This document shows, one piece after another, positions 61,001-64,000 of a stretch of 64,000 nt of DNA (the stretch's first letter is position 1; every line of letters starts with the position of its first letter). The stretch covers positions 310,001 through 374,000 of the forward strand of contig NZ_JAEMNV010000001.1 in assembly GCF_016482825.1 (NCBI RefSeq). The letters are read 5' to 3'. A program made the translations under genes and the position numbers. The notes beneath the pieces are model-generated. The model did not search any database. It saw only the letters and a list, made by a program, of their open reading frames with translations, and was not told the origin of the DNA. The DNA is from Antrihabitans stalagmiti (lineage in GTDB: Bacteria; Actinomycetota; Actinomycetes; Mycobacteriales; Mycobacteriaceae).

Positions 61001-63480
61001 CGGACCGGAACCTGGGGAAGCGGCAGCAGCGGCAGGGACGGCGCGAATTGGGCAGGCGATCGCGGATCGTCGCGTTGCAGCCACGGATCGGTGTAACCGT
61101 CGACGGCGATCTGCATCCGCTCTTCCAATCCCGCCGCGATCCCGTCTTCGTCCGTGACCAGAAGGCGTTGTAGCTCGTCGATACCCACACGCGGAACGAA
61201 GGCGTAGGTGCGCTCGAGCCAGTTGGCGTTCTCGCGGTAGTACTGGATGAACCTGCTTGCCAGCACCAAAACCTCCTCCGCACTGTCGACTGTCGCAAGC
61301 ACGTCGCCCTTCCTGATGTGCGCACCCGCCGCTCCACCGATGTAGATCTCCCAGCGCCCGTCGCCGACCGCGACCACACCGAAGTCCTTGCAGAGCGCCT
61401 CCGAGCAGTTGCGTGGACAGCCTGCGACGGCCAACTTCAGCTTCGCGGGTGTCTCCAAACCCTGGAACCGTTCTTCGATGGCGATACCCAGGGCAGTCGA
61501 GTCGCCCAGCCCGAACCGGCAGAAGTCGCTGCCCACACAGGTTTTGACCGTTCGGAAACTCTTCCCGTAGGCATAACCCGACGGCATGTCGAGATCACCC
61601 CACACCTTGGGCAGGTCTTCCTTGCGGATACCGAGCAGATCGATCCGCTGACCACCGGTCACCTTGACCAGTGGCACGTTGTACTTGTCCGCGACATCGG
61701 CGATGCGGCGCAACTGATCCGGTGTCGTCACGCCGCCCTTCATCTGTGGCACAACCGAAAACGTGCCGTCGCGCTGAATGTTCGCGTGCACCCGATCGTT
61801 GATGAACAGTGCACCGGGCTCGTCGACCCAATCGGGTCCCCAGACGGTCCGCAGCAACGAAGCCAGTGGCATCTTCGCTGCCGCGTCCTCGCCGTCCGGT
61901 GCGAGTTCGGCGAACACCTCCGACACCGCGCGAAGTCCGCGATCGCGCACGGCTGCAACGAGTTCCGCTTTGCGCAGTGGTATGCACCGGACGTAGAAGT
62001 CGGCGGACGGGTCATCGGCGACAGCGCCGCCTGTCGCGCACGCGACGATATCCGCGACCAGTCCCTTGCACGATCCGCAGCCCTTGCCTGCTCTCGTCTT
62101 CGCGACGACGTCGGCGACCGTTGTCGCGCCGGCATGCACACACGCGACGATCTGGCCCTTGTTCACGCCGTTGCAGTTGCACACAGCAGCGTCGTCGGCC
62201 AATTCGGCGGCACTCGTTGCCGCGGTGGGTGTTCCGAGATCGAACAGCATGCTGATTCGTTCGGCGGGCAGCGCAACCTTGTTGTCGAATGCCTGCGACA
62301 GGAAGCCGACCTTGCTGACGTCTCCCAACAACGTTGCACCGATGAGTCTTCCGTCTCGAACGACGACACTCTTGTAGGTTCCGGTGCTCGGTTCGTAGAA
62401 CTGCACGTACTCGTCGTCGTCGCGCTCCGGGCCCTGCACACCCATTGCAGCAACATCGACCCCGGCGACCTTGAGCTTCGTCGTGAGCCGCGAACCATGA
62501 TATGCCGCAGCAGGGTTGGTCCCGGTGAGGTGCTCCGCGAGCACGGTCGCCTGCTCCCACAGCGGTGCAACGAGGCCGTAGACCTCACCACGATGTTGGC
62601 AGCATTCGCCGACCGCGAAGATCGAGCCCTCGTCCTCGCAGCGCATCTGGTCGTCGACGACGATGCCACGTTCGACGACCAACCCACCGCCGCGGGCGAA
62701 TTCGACGTTCGGTCGAATCCCCGCTGTGACGACAACCATGTCGGCGTCGATGCTCGATCCGTCTGCGAAGCCGACACCGGCAACCTGGCCATCGGGCGTT
62801 CGAACGACTGCAGTTGTTCGCTTGGACGTGTGTACACCGACGCCGAGAGACTCGATCTTGTTGCGTAGCAATCGGCCACCGCGGGCGTCGAGTTGCTGAT
62901 TCATCAGATGGCCGGGGGAGTGCACCACGTCGACTTTCAGCCCTTGGGTGCGCAGCCCGTATGCCGCTTCCAGTCCGAGCAGACCGCCGCCGATCACCAC
63001 AGCGGCGACGTCGTCACCGGCCTGTGCCTGCTGCAACATGCCGTTGGTGTCGGCGATCGTACGGAAGCCGAAAACCCCACGTGCCAAACGTCCGTCGGGT
63101 TCACGGAGTCCGTCCATGTTCGGAAAGAAGGTGTTGCTGCCGGTGGCGACGATCAGCACGTCGTAGTCGACGATCCGGCCGCTTTCGCAGGTGACCTGCT
63201 TGGCGAAGCGGTCTAGTTTTGTCGCACGGTCCCCGACGTGCAGCTTCACACCGTTTTCGCGATACCAGCTCATCGGGTTGAGCATCAGATCTTCGTCGTC
63301 GGTACTCGCTTCGCCGGACAGCACGTGCGAGAGCATGATGCGGTTGTAGTTGCCGTACGGTTCGTCGCCGATCATGGTGATCTCGAACAGATCGCGCCCG
63401 TTTCTGGCGATGATCTCCTCGACGGTCCGCGCACCGGCCATCCCGTTCCCCACGACAAGCAGCCGCGCGGTCGGAGGCAT
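60997..63480 (-). CDS. nirB: Nitrite reductase (NADH) large subunit
   Basis: 827 residues from ATG 63480. Order of domains: FAD/NAD module (LLVVGNGMAGARTVEEI, VVIGGGLLGLEAAYGL), BFD-like [2Fe-2S] domain (VCNCNGVNKGQIV, AGKGCGSCKGLV), nitrite/sulfite-reductase half-domain and the sirohaem-[4Fe-4S] domain (TCVGSDFCRFGLGDS and AGCPRNCSEALCKDFG, about 647-690). All cofactor Cys are present. It reduces nitrite to ammonium with NADH. It is coupled to nirD downstream and to a small gene upstream (TGATG). Confidence 0.96.
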   Translation of the reverse strand: MPPTARLLVVGNGMAGARTVEEIIARNGRDLFEITMIGDEPYGNYNRIMLSHVLSGEASTDDEDLMLNPMSWYRENGVKLHVGDRATKLDRFAKQVTCESGRIVDYDVLIVATGSNTFFPNMDGLREPDGRLARGVFGFRTIADTNGMLQQAQAGDDVAAVVIGGGLLGLEAAYGLRTQGLKVDVVHSPGHLMNQQLDARGGRLLRNKIESLGVGVHTSKRTTAVVRTPDGQVAGVGFADGSSIDADMVVVTAGIRPNVEFARGGGLVVERGIVVDDQMRCEDEGSIFAVGECCQHRGEVYGLVAPLWEQATVLAEHLTGTNPAAAYHGSRLTTKLKVAGVDVAAMGVQGPERDDDEYVQFYEPSTGTYKSVVVRDGRLIGATLLGDVSKVGFLSQAFDNKVALPAERISMLFDLGTPTAATSAAELADDAAVCNCNGVNKGQIVACVHAGATTVADVVAKTRAGKGCGSCKGLVADIVACATGGAVADDPSADFYVRCIPLRKAELVAAVRDRGLRAVSEVFAELAPDGEDAAAKMPLASLLRTVWGPDWVDEPGALFINDRVHANIQRDGTFSVVPQMKGGVTTPDQLRRIADVADKYNVPLVKVTGGQRIDLLGIRKEDLPKVWGDLDMPSGYAYGKSFRTVKTCVGSDFCRFGLGDSTALGIAIEERFQGLETPAKLKLAVAGCPRNCSEALCKDFGVVAVGDGRWEIYIGGAAGAHIRKGDVLATVDSAEEVLVLASRFIQYYRENANWLERTYAFVPRVGIDELQRLLVTDEDGIAAGLEERMQIAVDGYTDPWLQRDDPRSPAQFAPSLPLLPLPQVPVR

Positions 63481-63827
63481 CAGATTTCCACCAAACCGAA
63501 GTCGACGACCACGTCGCCTGTGCATCCGGTCGGTGCCGCGACGACAAGTTCCAGCACGGTGTCCGGATCGACGTCCTCCACAACGCGGAGTGGGATGTTC
63601 ACGCCGGACTTGGCGCCGATCGGAAAGACTCGCATCGAACGGCCGTCGCGAAGCAACGTGACGACAACGAGCTCGTCGGAGGAGTTTCCGCCGCGGAAGT
63701 ACAGCGGCTGCGCCGTCACACCGGGCGGAACGGTGTAGGACAGCGTGGGATCGATCGGGTCGGGCTTGTCCAGTCCATTGCCGGTGAAGCCGAAAACGCC
63801 CTGCAGGAACCGCGGAGTACTGGCCAT
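63480..63827 (-). CDS. Small conserved hypothetical protein ahead of nirB
   Basis: 115 residues, mostly beta strand by eye: TLSYTVPPGVTAQPLYFRGG, ELVVVTLLRDGRSMRVFPIG and LELVVAAPTGCTGDVVVDFG. It has no signal peptide, membrane helix or metal motif, and I do not recognise the family. Its stop overlaps the nirB start (TGATG), so it is made together with nitrite reductase and may help its assembly or substrate supply. That is inference. Confidence 0.65.
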   Translation of the reverse strand: MASTPRFLQGVFGFTGNGLDKPDPIDPTLSYTVPPGVTAQPLYFRGGNSSDELVVVTLLRDGRSMRVFPIGAKSGVNIPLRVVEDVDPDTVLELVVAAPTGCTGDVVVDFGLVEI

Positions 63828-63884
63828 GGTGTGAAGCGTCCGATGAACCGGTGACGCAGAGGCTGCCGGGACGTTACGCCGGGA

Positions 63885-64000
63885 TCAGGAATACCTCTCA
63901 GCGACCGATTTCGCTTTGTCGGCTAGGAGATAGAAGCCGATACCGAACAGCAGTGCCGCGACGACAGCAATCACAGGTTGCGATGCGAAGAGCGGATAGA
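63885..64000 (-). CDS. C-terminal end of a membrane protein, probably nitrate/nitrite transporter
   Basis: Only 37 codons plus the stop are in the window; the rest lies beyond base 64000. The piece reads as one last transmembrane helix (VIAVVAALLFGIGFYLLAD) and a short basic tail ending in VAERYS. Such an ending is common for 12-helix MFS carriers, and the place upstream of nirBD suggests a NarK-type nitrate/nitrite transporter. The identity rests on context only. Confidence 0.45.
   Translation of the reverse strand, partial: YPLFASQPVIAVVAALLFGIGFYLLADKAKSVAERYS

Noticed and set aside
1..64000. CRISPR arrays, insertion sequences, prophage or integrase genes
   Set aside because: No regularly spaced repeats and no transposase, integrase or phage structural motifs were seen in the window.

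Overview
The window is chromosomal DNA from a high-GC actinobacterium of the mycolic-acid group, most likely Rhodococcus or a close Nocardiaceae relative. The evidence is a mycothiol gene (mshC), an MmpL transporter, an MTB12-like lipoprotein, a hmuTUV haem importer, Prim-PolC/LigC repair genes, many ATGA start/stop overlaps and frequent GTG starts. Bases 36353-52578 follow, from memory, the order of Mycobacterium tuberculosis Rv2141c to Rv2130c (M20 peptidase, PEBP, pyrD, lppL, a divergent small gene, uppP, phosphatase, DUF3090, SCO1664-type kinase, mshC). A block holding an MTB12-like lipoprotein, an MmpL, hmuTUV and an aldo/keto reductase has entered that order. No insertion sequence, integrase, prophage gene or CRISPR array was seen.

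Layout. 1-7.5 kb: the C-terminal part of a cyclooxygenase/linoleate-diol-synthase-like haem peroxidase with a cytochrome P450, a secreted CocE-type hydrolase, a P-loop kinase fused to an F420-type luciferase-like oxidoreductase, an MpaB-type oxygenase and a monoacylglycerol lipase. 7.5-13.9 kb: Prim-PolC and LigC, then a 1307-residue DUF4011-helicase-Vsr-like nuclease protein (candidate phage defence). 13.9-24.2 kb: GtrA, a leishmanolysin-like protease, two GGDEF proteins, an aldehyde dehydrogenase/SDR operon, a DJ-1/PfpI protein, two small acidic proteins and a DUF2254 membrane protein. 24.2-27.3 kb: a tightly overlapping four-gene operon (GT2, acyl-CoA dehydrogenase-like, PIG-L deacetylase, NodS-like methyltransferase) that looks like a small uncharacterised biosynthetic unit. 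27.4-30.6 kb: two unrecognised proteins, an SDR and a CPBP protease.

30.7-34.1 kb: an NAD salvage unit (nadR, pnuC, nrtR) divergent from an ADP-ribosylglycohydrolase, with a repeated 8-bp element between the two sides. 34.1-36.2 kb: an alanine/glycine symporter, a gene-poor stretch and tRNA-Leu(GAG). 36.3-52.6 kb: the Rv2141c-Rv2130c-like block, with two copies of a 73-bp palindromic repeat placed just after stop codons. 52.6-64 kb: a homocysteine methyltransferase-like gene, a three-gene JetA/JetB/JetC cluster (type III Wadjet-like SMC system) with no JetD at its usual place, and nirBD with an upstream small gene and the end of a membrane protein, probably a nitrate/nitrite transporter.

The strongest candidates for unusual biology are the JetD-less Wadjet-like cluster, the single-gene helicase-nuclease, the peroxidase/P450 pair, the GT2/ACAD/PIG-L/NodS operon and the structure-conserving palindromic repeat.
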